Shown here piece after piece: positions 38,507 through 51,720 of a DNA stretch of 64,000 nt (position 1 is the first letter of the stretch; every line of letters starts with the position of its first letter). The notes beneath the pieces were generated by a model. It searched no databases and was not told where the DNA came from. It saw only the letters and a program-made list of their open reading frames with translations. The stretch covers positions 248,001-312,000 of the forward strand of contig JAUIRK010000898.1 in NCBI GenBank assembly GCA_030549495.1, given 5' to 3'. The translations under genes were made by a program, and so were the position numbers. This DNA is from Nectonema munidae. Its lineage: Eukaryota > Nematomorpha > Nectonematoida > Nectonematidae.

Positions 38507-39786
38507 TTATTTATCTATAAATAACCAAAAACTACATTAATATAAAGAATTTGAATCATAAAATATTTACTATTAGTAACAAATTATGAGTTTGATTTTA
38601 CTAAAAGACGTACTTTATAGTCTTGAGGATTTTATATAAAAGGAGAAATAAAAATTTAAAGCAATAATCCAGCTTTTTAAAACCACTCAATACATTTTTC
38701 AGATAAAGTTAAGATAAATTAAAACGAACCACACTTACAAATTGTCTCACTATTATATAATTGCTAGTTAAAAATAAACATGATATTCCGTATAGATGAT
38801 AAGCTCTTTCTGTATTTATATTTTATCGTCGTTTCATAATACAACCTCACAAGATACAAAATCTCGCATATAAATTTATGGATAAAAAAGTTAATATGAT
38901 GCATTTTTTAAATTTATGCCTCAAATAGATAACAATTATGCTCGATTTTTGAAAAAGCTTTTGGCAATCTTTTTAAAATGCACCCGCGTTATCTGACTTT
39001 AGGTGTACCGTGTAAAAGGAAAACAGTTGCCTTGGATGGAGAAGGGGAACGAGAATACCAAAGAAAACAAAACTAAAGTTTTATCAGTTCGAAGATATTC
39101 GGTTAGGGTTAGGGGCACCAGACCTATAAGTCTTTCGAAAATTGACCTAAAGACCTCAAAAAGTTGACTTCACTTGTAAAAAAATTGGCATATAAAATTA
39201 TTCTATAATCGTCAATTATTATCGTAAGATGCCATCTAATATTTTAAAGTATTTTCTTGTGAAAAGGCGCGATCTTTGGACAAAACTTTTTAATCACTGG
39301 AATTTATCTTTCCTTTGTCTGTTGCCTGTGCTGGAGAAGAGATATATTTCTTTTTTTCATATGCTCCTTATTTATATAACATACAGTATCTTTAAATTGG
39401 ATATTTCTATATAAATCAAATGCATATTTCATTGTAAGATTCGAAGAGGCTTATTAAAAAAGTTGACCTATCAATAAAAAGTTGATTTTTGTTGAGCTAA
39501 TAACGTGGGCTTCTTTTACACAAACTTTATAAGATACGACTATTTACGTGTTTTAGAATAAGTGCTATTAGAAATCAAAAGTTGATTTTATTCACTTTTA
39601 ACTACCCTAGTTATGACAGTTTCTACTTTGGATATATTTTCCTTAATCTCCTAATATATGAAATAGAAGCGCGAGCAATAAAATATTCCACACGCCTTAT
39701 TTTATTATTTCTAAGATTTATTTAAAAAAACATTATTGTAACATAATAGTAGTGTGTGTGAGAGTGCGCCATAATATGAACAAGAG
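38507..39786. other. Intergenic region between NAGK and ENY2
   Basis: Should hold the NAGK promoter and the ENY2 3' end (genes are head to tail). Minus-strand AATAAA candidates past the ENY2 stop are at 39722-39717 and 39706-39701. No other gene or repeat is recognised. Confidence 0.45.
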
Positions 39787-40077
39787 TTAAATTCGATTGA
39801 AGAAGTATTCTTTCAAACTTTCAAGCAAGTCAAGCTTGATGTAGTCAGGCACGAGAGATCTGGCTTTGGGAGTGATTGCTTCAACAACGTCATCGATCAT
39901 CACCTTGTTTATGCCAAGCGAGTTTGCTCGTTCCTTCACTTCTTTTTGACATAGGTCTTGCACTTGGTAGTTCCAGCCTGACTCAATTAACTTCCTATAC
40001 AATTCTTTTTTAAAGGTTTCTCGTTTTATTGGATCTATTTCTGCACTTTCATTCATCGAGTTCAACGGTTCAGACAA
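39787..40077 (-). CDS. ENY2: ENY2 (enhancer of yellow 2) homologue, SAGA / TREX-2 subunit
   Basis: Single uninterrupted 96-codon frame. From residue 23 it aligns along the whole family: ELYRKLIESGWNYQVQDLCQ (usual [20 protein letters not shown]), then GINKVMIDDVVEAITPKARS and LVPDYIKLDLLESLKEYF. Family length is about 95-101, so it is complete. ENY2 is a small all-helical protein that sits in the deubiquitinase module of the SAGA coactivator and in the TREX-2 mRNA export complex at nuclear pores. The start is the only upstream ATG in frame before the conserved helix, giving an acidic N-terminal tail rich in S/E/N. No introns in the coding part; a 5' UTR intron cannot be excluded. Confidence 0.95.
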   Translation of the reverse strand: MSEPLNSMNESAEIDPIKRETFKKELYRKLIESGWNYQVQDLCQKEVKERANSLGINKVMIDDVVEAITPKARSLVPDYIKLDLLESLKEYFFNRI

Positions 40078-40400
40078 CAGAGGATGAGAAAGTAAACCAG
40101 TTGTTAACTAAAATCATTAAATTTGTTAATAAAGCATATGAGGCACACGCATAAATATCCACATGCTAATGCATACATAAATACAGTAACATGTTTTTTA
40201 ATAAGCAAAATATCTTGAGAATCTTTATATCATTAAACTGAAAGTTTAATAGGATATATAAAAAATTACAAATCTTTTGAGGCTAGACAAAATAAAAGTT
40301 TTTTATTAATAATTTACTTCACACTTTTTTGAAAATGGAATAATCCTTAATAACCTTAATTCGGAGATGCATATCCCACCCCCTTATGACAGGAAATTAT
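40078..40400. other. Upstream region of ENY2
   Basis: AT-rich; presumed ENY2 promoter and 5' UTR. No distinct element seen. Confidence 0.4.
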
Positions 40401-40414
40401 ATATTTGATTACCC

Positions 40415-40595
40415 TCACTGTAATTTTTTTTCACTTATAAAAGTACCATGGGATGTTTTTATCGAGAAAGCACATTATGCAGGCCTTGTATGGAGCTATG
40501 AGGTAAGTAGGCTTGATGCGGAATCGAACCCGACACATCGAGTTATCGAAACCCAGTATCTAACCAACGTTACTCACACCCTTTTAGATATTGAG
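40415..40595 (-). repeat. tRNA-derived SINE-like sequence, minus strand
   Basis: On the minus strand, an A-box-like cgttggttagatactgggt is followed by a B-box gggttcgattccgc and a body ending in a run of A (T run at 40424-40431 on the + strand). No clear target duplication was found, and the ends of the tRNA-like part do not pair well. Confidence 0.45.
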
Positions 40596-41139
40596 TTCAA
40601 AACCGTATATCATTATAAATTTTCAAGGGAGCATCCATCAAAATTTTGTTGAAAAATATTAACTTATGATTTTGATTTAACAGTTTCTGACATACGAGAA
40701 CTATTAAAGAGATAAAGATAACAATTTTAGGAAAGGTCGCAAATTTGAAGGGATATGTTCAGCCAATTTTATACAATAACTTTTTTAGAAAATAAAAATT
40801 TATTATATATATACTAAAAAGGCACTAATAGGATTAACTTGAAAATTTTAATTTTATTTATTATATTCATTAAGATCAACGCGTGTAGCTACATAAATTA
40901 AAACTTTTACGATGGGTCACAGTCAGACATTGAAAATTTACTAAAAACAAAAAGATTAAGTAAAAATATAAAATTTTGAATTTAAGATATAAAATATTGA
41001 ATTTAATTTTTACAAAAGAAATTTCGCAATAATAATTTTGTAACATTGTATAAGGGTAAATGACATAGTGAAAAATATGGTATACGTCTTTTGTGGCGGA
41101 AAACTAGAGTTAATTTAACATTATTAGTGCAGGGGGGCG

Positions 41140-41440
41140 TAAAACGCTGGGGCCTTCACTAAAAAATTAATTGTAGAAAATTGGCTGAATCATATCCCTT
41201 CAAATTTTGTGACTTTTCCTAAAATCGCTAGCTGCATCTTTTGAAACCATTTTCATGGTAGTTGAATGACCCTTTCATGTCCAAAACAGTCAATCAAAAT
41301 TAAAAATTAAAATTATTCAGCAAAATTTTGACATTATCTGTACTTAACCTTATAACTTAGGATCTATATTATATATTACTCTGAAAATTTATAATTATAT
41401 ACAGTTTGGAACGCATAACACTTTATATATTTAATTTTTT
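41140..41440. repeat. Dispersed repeat copy (second copy near 790-1000)
   Basis: Shares cctaaaatcgctagctgcat, then a block around ttttcatggtagttgaatg and caatcaaaat with the segment at about 820-900, and similarity runs on for about 150 bp. It leads directly into the tandem array that follows, so both may belong to one larger element. Confidence 0.65.
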
Positions 41441-41449
41441 AAATAATCA

Positions 41450-42985
41450 TGGCTATTTTTTAGAAAATGTCAATCAAAATTTTGATTGATCAAAAATGTA
41501 TATACCTTTAAATTTTACATAGAATATATGTTTTTATACTAAATCGGTCATGCTGTTTTCATTTCTGGATTCATTTATTACATTTAGGATTTGAAAATAC
41601 CTATAAGCGTTAATCAAATTTGCTGTTTACTTCTGAAAATTGTCTCCAAAAACATTCCTTCACATTTTACATAAAATATATGTGTTATACTAAATCGGCC
41701 ATGCTGGTTTCATTTCAGGACTCATTTTTTACGTTTAGGATCTGAAAATATAAGTGTTAATCAAATTTGCGGTTTACTTCTAAAAATTATTTCCAAAAAC
41801 ATTCATTCAAATTTTACAATGAAATATATCTGTTATACTAAATCGGCCATGCTGGTTTCATTTCTGGGCTCATTTTTTACGTTTAGGGTGTGAAAATACC
41901 TATAAGTGTTAATTAAATTTGCGGTTTACTTCTAAAAATTGTCTCCAAAAACATTCATTCAAATTTTACAATTAAATATATGTTTTTATACCAAATCAAC
42001 CATGCTGTTTTCATTTCTGAACTTATTTTTCACAAAAATATCTGTCAATGTCAATCAAATTTGCGGTTTACTTCTAAAAGCTATCTCCAAAAATATTCTC
42101 TCAATTTTACATGAAATATATGTTTTTATACCAAATCAACCATGCTGTTTTCATTTCTGAACTCATTTTTTACATTTAGGATGTGAAAACACTTATAAGT
42201 GTTAATGAAATTTGCGGTTTACTTCTAAAAATTGTCTCCAAAAACATTCATTCAAATTTTACAATTAAATATGTTTTTATACCAAATCAACCATGCTAGT
42301 TTCATTTATGGACTCAATTTTTGCAGTTTAAATTTGAAAATACCTATAAGTATCAATCAAATTTGCGTTTAGTTCTAAAATTTGTTTTCAAAATATTGAT
42401 TCAAATTTTACGTGAAATATGTTTTTATAGCAAATAGATCATGATGATTTCATTTCTGAACACAGTTTTTCCATTTAGAGGTTTTACTGCTAGTGTCAAA
42501 CAAATTTGCGGTTTATGTCGTAAAACTATATCCCAAAATATTCTCTCTAATTTTACATGAAATATATGTTTTTATAACAATTCGATCATGATAATTTTTA
42601 TTTCTGAAATCATTTTTGCATTTAGAGATTTTAAATCTCTGAAAGTATCAATCAAATGTTGGATTTACGTCTAATGTCTACATAAATATCGTTGAAATTT
42701 AAATAAAATATCTGTTTTTATGCCAAATGGAAGATGCTAGTTTCATTTTTGGACTCACTTTTGGCATTTATGGTTTTAAAATATCTGAAAGCTTCGATCA
42801 GATTTGCGGTTTACTTCTAGATACTGTCTTCAAAAATATTTAAAAAAAATAAAATATCTGTTTTATACCAAATCGACTATGCTTATTTTATTTCTGTACT
42901 GGATTTTGGATAATACGGTTAAAAAATATCTCGAAGTGGCAATTGAATTAGTAATGTATGCCTGAAAATCAGTTCTGTAAAAAAT
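41450..42985. repeat. Tandem array, ~148-bp unit, about 10 copies
   Basis: The anchor catgctgktttcatttctg recurs at about 41549, 41700, 41849, 42001, 42141, 42292, 42440, 42587, 42732 and 42879, spacing 140-152 bp. Each unit also carries a ttgcggtttacttctaaaa block and an atatatgtttttatac block. Copies diverge progressively toward the 3' side. There is no coding capacity. Confidence 0.93.
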
Positions 42986-43189
42986 TAAAAAAAAATGGCT
43001 GCATATTAGATATATAGTGAAAATATATATATTTTTTTTGTATATTTTGGCTTATAATACTTTGTACAATCATCTTGATTATGAAATATTTATTAAAAAT
43101 CAAACAAAATGTATTATAAAATCTTTTAAAAATTGAAGGAACCAAGTTGAAAGCTAATTTAAAAGAGAACATGTGATGAAAATAAATAA

Positions 43190-44900
43190 TTAAAAAAATA
43201 TGTATTTGACTAAATGGAAGATCTACCATGTTCTAATGAACTAGGAAGTGGTTTAATTATATAATATATGCTTCAAAAAGATTTTGACTGTGAAAAAGAA
43301 GTTCCTCTTTTACAAATGAAAAATATGTAAATCTATAGCCTATCATATAGGATTACAATTAACATTTAGCTAAGATGGGTAGGAAATCTGAAAATTTAGA
43401 ATAGGTCAGATTTATCAAAAATGGCACAGATGCCAATATGTGAGAATTTAGTCACTATCAAGATATTTCTAATTTAAATTTAATTTACCATCTTTTTACT
43501 TTTGCGTCAAAGAAATAAATTTTAGATGAAGAACGTGGACAACTTTTTGTAATTGAACAATGAACATCACGAATGATTCATCAGAAAAAACCTTTGAAAT
43601 GAGATTGGCTAACAAATATTCAGGCCTGATAATAAAATACACGATACTGATTAAAAAGTGTAAGATCATCAAGAAGATTCTTTAATCAGAATGCTTTGAG
43701 AGAGGAAAAAAGTAATTTTATCATTATAAAAAAATTTTCGAACACACATTGAAGAATATAAATTTCTAATGAAAAAAGAGCTACCAAGAAAGGATCATCA
43801 TGGAATGAATAGCAAAATTACATATTGTAAATTATAATATGACGTAGAGAGCCTCATGGTTGTTAGGGTGTACCTCTCAGCTTAACAGTTGAAGGTCAGG
43901 GGTTCGATCCCCAAGGCTCCCAATGCTAAAAAAACAAATTCACAAAAACTGTGATTAATCATCTTAAATTTGTAAAAGCCTCATGCCAGCTTTCGAAATC
44001 CTTGCATTTTACAAGCTGTGTCAAATAAAACAACAATATGACGTAGAGACTACAAGTCGATAACGAATTTGTAGCCAAAAAGATGGAGGTCCTATTGAGT
44101 TACATAAGTTACTGTATAATGAAATATTTTGAGTGAATTATCGATTTTTTGACAGGTTTTATTGAATTCATAAAAAATGATATCAACAATAAATTCTACC
44201 TACTTGAAATGTATAAAAAAACTTTTTATAAGAATAAAAATTTTAATTGTCATATTTAAATTATTTTGTTAGGTTTGACTAATTTTTTATAAAAAAAAAA
44301 GGAATATAACCAGTAAACACAGCCTACTTGAAAATGGGTATATGTGTGTAAAATGCCATACACGGTAAACTTCATCATCTCCCTATACTTTCTATTAAAC
44401 GTAATTCTCTAATTCATAAAACCGTGACTGATCCTTTCTTTTTGGGATAAATCAATTTTTTGACAGTTTTGATTAATTTTCATAAAAAAATGAATATCAC
44501 CACTTAATTACGCATGCTTAAAAATTGGTATATATGTGTAAACAACTTTATATTATTACTTAGATAAAAATTTCTATTTAAGATGAGCTATCATATATAA
44601 ATCAATGCTTTGATAACTTTAATTGATTTTTATAAAAAAAATGAATATCACCGCTGAATTAAGCATGCTTGAAAATGGGTGTATATGTGTAAAAAACATT
44701 ATATAATTATTTGGATAAAAAGTTTCTTTTTTTTGAAAATGTGTATACATGTGTAAAAAACTTTATATAATTATTTAGATAAAAAGTTCCTTTTTGAGGA
44801 GCTGTCACATTTAGATCAATTTTTTGACAGGTTTGATCCTAGATTTTAAAACCTCAGCCGACGCATCACATTGCCATCAGTTGGGATGGGTGCATGCATA
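43190..44900 (+). repeat. Dispersed repeat, copy 1, with internal degenerate repeats
   Basis: Matches the reverse complement of about 62930-63975: for example ttgactaaatggaaga near 43207, gagctaccaagaaaggatca near 43780, and aggtcctat near 44088. From about 44100 it contains four to five degenerate subrepeats sharing a tttttgacag / gaatatcac / atatgtgtaaa order. Smaller pieces of the same subrepeat lie at 46880-47045. It is interrupted by a SINE at 43851-44034. The coding content, if any, is not recognised. Confidence 0.75.
43851..44034 (+). repeat. tRNA-derived SINE with perfect 15-bp target duplication
   Basis: The flanks aatatgacgtagaga are identical at 43836-43850 and 44035-44049. The head has an A-box-like segment (tggttgttagggtgtacc) and a strong B-box (ggggttcgatcccc), and ends in aaggctccc, which can pair with the 5' end. 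The body runs to a caaataaaacaac tail. Length is 184 bp. The homologous copy at 63.3 kb lacks it, confirming insertion. Confidence 0.92.
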
Positions 44901-45700
44901 AAACATGCCAACAAGTATAAGAAATGTTTTTGAGAACTTTTTTTATTCTATAAATTTTCTATTGGCAAATTCAGTTTCAAATGTATATAATCATTTTAGA
45001 AAGCATAAAAAAGCACAATTCTACCTTATTAATCTGCATATCGCTTGATTAGCAAAATAGATGGATGGATGGAGCGTACATATTGAAAATAGGGCGAACT
45101 AAGGAAGAATCAAAAATCTCTATTGGTTTTTGGGAATTTGACGAGAATATTCTGCTGTAACTGAAAATAAAATACCAGATTATCTGAGAATAACAGTAAG
45201 TGGAAAATATTATTGTTTGTTAACCATTACATTTTATAAGGATTTATGTTTATGAAAAAAATTAAAAAAATTTTGCTTCACCTTTTTGTCTTAGATATAA
45301 TCTAATATTTGAAGTGTGTGTGTTTTTTCACTAAAAAGATTCTCAAAATTTTTTGCAATTTAAAAAATAACATGAAAACATATATAATTAGCCTATAAAA
45401 ATTTATTGAAAGGAAAAAACACAAAAATGATTTTCAAGTTATAACTTTAAAACTAGAAAGTAGATTGTGATAAAAAATGTTTATTTCTATGGTATATAAA
45501 GAAAAAGTACTTTTGTTTTAAAGCATGAATTTGGTTTATTCTTCTTCTCTGAAACTTGTTGGTTTTTCGTTTTGGTGAATTCCTACTCAAAAATCAGATT
45601 ATTTAACCAAAAGTTTGTATAAAATAAATTTAAGTCATGCAAAAAAGTATTATGCATTATTTTAAAAGTTATTTTCTTACCTGTTGATTTTTTTTCTTTA
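44901..45700. other. Intergenic AT-rich stretch, nothing recognised
   Basis: No gene or transposon block recognised between the dispersed repeat and the MULE-like fossil. Confidence 0.4.
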
Positions 45701-46720
45701 AGCTTCTTCATTGGAAAAGTTTTTCTTTTATTGTTCGGTTTCAATGGTTGGTACTCTTTTTGTTATTAACTTCTCTTCCGTTGAAATATACAAGTTTTTG
45801 CTTTTATCTTCTTTTTTGATATCAAAGAAATTCCCAAGCATTTTATTTTCTGTATTTTTATTACAATAAATTTAAATGAAAAAAATATTTTTTTTTAAAA
45901 TCCATGATCTATAAATTTTGCAGTCTCCATATCCGTGTAAAGCACATTTAACTAATTTTTTTGATATTGACTTTCTTTATGTAAAACTTCCGTAATATCT
46001 ACACTTTTTTTAGTTTTCCATTCTGTTTGATTTCAGTACGAAATTAATTGATTCAGTTATTACTTGTACATTTGGTAGGAATATTGGAGAATTTTTTCGT
46101 CGTATGAAAATATGCTCTTTTATCAGAGGAATAATCGTTTTCGTTAAATAATTTCCAATTTTTTCTTTATATTTAATATCAATATTGTAAGCTTGAGTTT
46201 CGAATTTATCCAAAGAATTAGCATGTCCGAGCCCACTCTGTCCAAGCATTAGTACTATAAATTTATTTACTTCTCTTTGACAAATACCCACTTTGTTTTT
46301 TAGATTTCAATTGATGTTCTCAACAATGTGTCTATGAAATAGTACAATATTTATTGTTGAAAAATATAATTTTATTGATTTTAACAATGCATTTTCCTCA
46401 TCGGTTCCAAAAGTTATTTTATGTGCTAAATTTTTGAAGGAAAAATTTTCGTTAAATTTGTTGCAATGATGAGAGAAAAATTTGAAATAAGTTTCCCATT
46501 GACCATTCCAATGCAAAAAATGGGACGATTTTTTTCTTCTTATAATACTTTGATCAATGTAGTTTTCATAGGTGACAAAGCAAGGACCTAAATTAAAAGT
46601 CCTGTCTATGCTCATGATATTTTGTTGGATGTGACGACGGCTAACGAAATCTTTTTCAAATGTTTTTTCTCTCGATTAGGTTAATAGATAACATTTGATC
46701 ATGTATTTTATTTGATTATT
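45700..46720 (-). mobile_element. MULE-like DNA transposon fossil
   Basis: The minus-strand frame 46615-46307 reads DRTFNLGPCFVTYENYIDQS, then HFLHWNGQWETYFKFFSHH, then ITFGTDEENALLKSIKLYF and IVLFHRHIVENIN. The order Asp...Asp...H-H-x-x-E-N corresponds to the MULE transposase core (usual TDGExALxxAIxxxFP ... LCxxHLxxNI). 46291-46010 continues downstream (GLGHANSLDKFETQ). N-terminal pieces were not recognised and the frame is interrupted, so it is a relic. Confidence 0.7.
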
Positions 46721-47299
46721 TAAGTAACAAATTTTGTTGGGAGGACCATCTTGGTTCATAGAAAGCTCTTTCAAATAAGGATGAGAGATTGTAAATTCCA
46801 AGCTGGCTTTTCAAACCCCTTTTTAGCAAGGGGGCAGAATCCGTCCCCTCTGGGAAAAGTTTATGAAGTGTTTTTTCTGTTTATGAAGTACGCTAAATCC
46901 ATTCTAGACAAAAACAAGTTAATATGCGATAAATCAATCAAAATTGACAACACCTGTCAAAAAAGCAATATTGGAAATATATAATATAACAGGTAAAAAC
47001 TATCATTTTCAAGTACGCTAAATCCATCAGTGATACCCATTTCAGAATGAATACTAGTCCGCCAAGCAAAATAGATAACAACTACTAAAAATTGCTAAAA
47101 AATTATAAAGTTTCCAATAAAATATTTTATACGAATGTATTTTCTCGAAAAATAAAAATTTTATTATCAATAAACTAAAAATAGAATCTGAAAACACACA
47201 AAATAATGACATATGTCGCAAAAGAATATCATTATATATATTTAACAGATAGAAAATCAATTATTTTTCGCTATAACAAACTAAACATAAATTAACAGA

Positions 47300-48960
47300 A
47301 TGGCATGAAAAACACTTTTCACATTTTTGACACTGTTCTTTTACTTTTTTTAATTTTATCTTCTCTCTATAATTTTAACCAAAAATAAGTTTCAGACATT
47401 GGTTACAACGTCCGTTCGCTTCAGTTTTTTCTTTAAAACTTGTGAAAGAGAGTAAATTTTGACAAGAATTAAGAACTAAGTTTATCTTCGTTTTCAATCT
47501 ATTGCTTAGCCCAGTGAGAGACCTTGACTGTACGAAAGGCATTATCATTGATTTGACAATTTCCATACCGAAAGAAAATGCGTCTATTTTCGCCTGTTCT
47601 AAGCCTTTTTTCAAAGAAAACACTGTGCCTGCATTAATTCTTCATTATCTAACAGATAAATCCAGGCCTTGCTTGTCCATTTTTTACCTTTTCTAACATA
47701 AGAAAATGTATGAAATTCGCTGGTTAAAAATATCTATTTCATATTTGTGTAGTCATTAAGCTTATAGATAGCTGATTTTTTAATGCGTATTTTGTTACCC
47801 CATAAATGGAGGGGGGGGGGGTAATGATGAAGCAATGAAAACATTTTTAAAACTTTATTTCTTTTTTACTAAATAACTGTTCAAGCATAAAAATTTGTAA
47901 AAATTCTTTTCCCAAAAGAGTTTATATGAAAAACTTTCTCTTCCATTTATATTTTTTATGCCTTCTAGAATACCCCTTCTTGAAGCCATAATTGTGCCGA
48001 CACAGGTAATTTCTCCGTTATTTAACCATTCGATAAGAGGAAGTGAGGTGTAAAATCTATCAATGGTAATGTTTCGACCTTATAAAGAAGTATATTGCTT
48101 TACTTTTTCTATCAATTGTTTAACAGCGTCTAAAATTGTTTTGACATAAAAAAGTCTTGCTCCATCAATGAGTTTCCAAGTATAAACAATAGATTGATAT
48201 GCGTAAGGATACTCTACAGAGCTCAATGAGCAAAACACGTATATTTAAATAGTTATCTATATTATATAGTTGTAATAGTTATCAGTTTAGTGGATTATAT
48301 ACTTTGAAATTCACTGTTGTTTTTAATAGATAAAGAGTCTTATCAATAGTTAAAAAAGCGCTCGGTTTCACCCACTTAAAGCAATTCACATTAAAACTTT
48401 TAAAAATCTCTCGAAAAGCCGTAAATCTATCTTTCTTCCATCTTTCATTTCAAAACATAAGTTTTTGTTTAAAAAATAAAACCTTTTCATACTCATAACA
48501 CTATAAAACAAATGACAGCTTAAATCAGACCATAAAAAATTACTTTCAAAAAGTTTTGTTTCAACAATCCCCTCAAATAAGTCAATCTAATATAAGCAAA
48601 CATTTCCGAATTTTCTACCAGTTTTATGTGTTGCCTGCGCGAATCGTTTAAGTGTCCTCTATTGTTATTTTCGATATAAAGATTGGTAAACTTCATATTT
48701 TCAATAATTGATTGACTCAAAAACAAGTCCAAAGAATCCTTTGGGGAATCAATCTGAACATTAGATTTAAACCCCTTTCCCTTCTGATTATGTTATCACT
48801 CGTTTGTCTTCCAATTCCAGATGGAGAGACTGTGGACCAAAGGAGTTGTCTATTACTAAGACCCAAATTTTTTTTCTTTCAAATTCATTTTAAAAAGACT
48901 TTGAAAATGTTCTTAACTTGGTGCTATTAAAGTTTTCTGCTTTTGTTAATTTCTGTAACT
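47300..48960 (-). mobile_element. piggyBac-type DNA transposon fossil
   Basis: The minus strand reads DLFLSQSIIENMKFTNLYIE and MFAYIRLTYLRGLLKQN (48732-48520), the N-terminal piggyBac domain. Near 48060-48000 it reads GRNITIDRFYTSLPLIEWLN and GTIMASRRGI, the catalytic block (usual NxxxDNxYTSxPLAxxLL ... GTxRxNRRxIP). At 47623-47375 it ends with a cysteine-bearing tail (GRCNQCLK). Several interruptions; TTAA-flanked ends were not found. A run of 11 G lies inside at 47811-47821. Confidence 0.8.
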
Positions 48961-50030
48961 CGTCAACACTTTGAAATTTAACAGAAGTTGTTTGCTCGCT
49001 GAAGTTTTGTAAATATAATTTATCAAAAAATACCTTTGTGAAGAATCATCTTCGCTCGTGGAGTACAATTGATCATACATTGAATCGATATCGATTCACT
49101 TGGAATATTTTCGGTATTACATTGCTTTTCCAAATTGTATAATGAATCAAATATTTTCCATGGGCTGTTCTTGAAAGGGCATCGCCTTAGAACTTTCGCT
49201 ATGACGAGCTTTTCTTTTTGTTTGTTTTTTTTTATTGTTCATTTGAAACATACTTTTACAAAATTAAAATGTAGAAAAAGAAAAAAAACAAAATTTTACT
49301 TAACAAAAAAGTGCTTTCTCTTTCTATGAAATCAGAATGAAATAAAGGAGATAAGAATAACAGAATATTTATCTCTACAAAGATGGAATGAAATGCAGTG
49401 TGCTTTATAAAACGAACTATTGATTTGTCTGGTGTGATTGATTGTGTTTGTGGATGTAGTATAGTAAAAAGTGAAAGGGTATGGTGAAAGTAAGTGTGAT
49501 ATTTTGCATAGATCTACTTTATATAATAATTTATAGCTGTACGCGTAGAAAATTTTTTCTAATGACATTCCCTGATAAATCACTTTATGATACGCAGAGA
49601 AAATATCACTTGTTTGACAGAGATGTGCACACTTGGGTCTATCTGTGAGCGTTATAAGCAAGCATAACTTTAGTTTTACATATCATATGTGATTTACAGT
49701 ATTATAAAACGGAAATGTGTGAAAGTAATTGAGGCAAATGCATACAGAGGGTTTTCGTGTGTATATCAAGTTTTTGATAGAAGCTTCAAATATTTAACGC
49801 TTTATGTTATTTTAAGCCACTCAGAGCCATCTTAAAAACTAAAAAAAAAAAATTAAAAACTCAAATTCAAATCGATTATTTGGAAAAACAGAAAAAGGTG
49901 CGTTCGTTCCTCTTGATTGTCAACCAAAAATTAATAAATTAATTATTAGGAATCGATATTACACTTCTTTGAAACGTGGTAAGAATTATAAAAGAAGGAT
50001 AACATGGTTTAGTCAGTTCCCAGGCAAATA
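48961..50030. other. Intergenic stretch, nothing recognised
   Basis: Open frames at 49135-49329 (+) and 49332-49661 (-) are low-complexity and match no family I know. Confidence 0.4.
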
Positions 50031-51720
50031 ATGTATAACAACTAACAAATTTCTCCATGAGTATATTTGAAAATATCCAATTGAACAACCTTCGTTACAT
50101 GGAAACTCGAAATCTTGTTCTGAATACTATAGAATGCCTGATGAAAACAAGGGATAATACTGAAAGAACGAAAGAAAAGAGGAACCGTTTTTCCAGGGTA
50201 AAATAAGGAGAAAGAGGCAGATCCCTTAGTAGAAATTTTAACATAAGAGCCATCTGAAAAATAAAAAAGAGCTACAGAGTACTTTATCAGTTTTTTACAA
50301 TAACTAACAGCTGAATATTTGGAGTTACATATTGTAGTTTTGATGTCAAGACCAGTGAGAAAAATGTCATATATGTTCGAACACGACAAGTTAATTTTAT
50401 TAGAAAAATTAACATTAAAATATTTTAAGGGAAGTTCTTGAAAAAAATCAAATCATAAGAAATGACTATTAGGAGACAATGATAAAACAAACGATAAATA
50501 GTGAGTATTTTTTGATACAAAAGAAATTTTCTTTGTTAAAATTAGCTTTCCAGGAAAGATATTTGGAGGCGGAATAAATAAGATTAAGGGCATGAAAACC
50601 TTGGGTGTTGAAATGCAACAGTTCAATGCCTTTCTTATTATTGCAAATAAAGAGTTTCAAATTCTTTCAAGTACTTTTTATGAAGCAATTCGATAATTAA
50701 AGGAGGGAACTATAACTCTCATTAAATGTGTTCTAAAAATATGAAATTGTTTGGCCAACTAAAATTCCTGATATTTTTAGTCATAGAAAAAAGTGAAAAA
50801 CATTTTGCATGTTTTATTTGAAGTTGATATTCCAGTTTAATTTTGGGGTGAAGTGGATTTCTAAATATTTTGTAGCACTAGCAGGTGAAAGGTGCATATC
50901 TTTGAAAGTAAGATATGGACAAACTTTGGTGCTTCTCCTATTTGAATATGATCAATGATTTGATATCGAACTATTTTTTCACACTGTTTGCTAAGACAAG
51001 GAAGTAGAGTGATTGAGTCCTAGTTTTCAATTTTTTCAATTGAAAATTTTGTTTTGGGTAATAGAACAACTTTCCCAATTTTAAAAACATCTGGTTAAAA
51101 TGAGAATTTTAGAATAGCGTTAAATAACGTGAGAATATCTTTTTCACATATAAAAAGAGAAAAACGAAGTAGTTTAAAATTGATTAGATTGAATCTTGGA
51201 CAAGATTTCATGGCTAAGTGATCAAAACAAAAATTTAATTCATCAGGCGAGATTTCAGGGAAGTCTAAGCTTTGGCGAAGTAAAGTAGTGGGAATGTAAC
51301 ATTCATAGTTAGATGAAAAAATATTCTAAACTTTTTGTTGAGTCTGTGTACATATTGTAAAAGGTTCCATCATGTAGTATGAAATTTTTAGGATTAATCT
51401 GAGGTTTCGTGTTAGTGAGATATTTAACTTTTTTATATATATTAGAAGAATCAAAATCACCCCAAACTCAATGCATTTCTTTTTCTTGAAATAGTTAATT
51501 TTGTCTTTGTATAATCTTTTTATACTTGTCAATATTTCAAAATCTTCTTTTCCTCGAAGTTGTTTATATTTTTTTGAGCACATCTCAGTTTTTTCCTCAA
51601 TTGATGGAGCGAGCAAAGGGTTCCAAAAGGATTGTTTACACTTTATTGTTTAACAAGTTGATTTGTAAAATTCAGTAAAACAATTCATTAAATCTTTTGC
51701 GAAATGGTTAATGTCTGCAC

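Noticed and set aside
41450-42985. CRISPR-like array
   Set aside because: Units of ~148 bp are diverged along their whole length with no short constant repeat and unique spacers, and the DNA is animal.
43851-43925. Possible functional tRNA gene
   Set aside because: It is the head of a SINE: a 15-bp target duplication flanks a longer unit with a tail.
49332-49661. 109-codon minus-strand open frame
   Set aside because: Low complexity, no domain, no conserved start or splice context.
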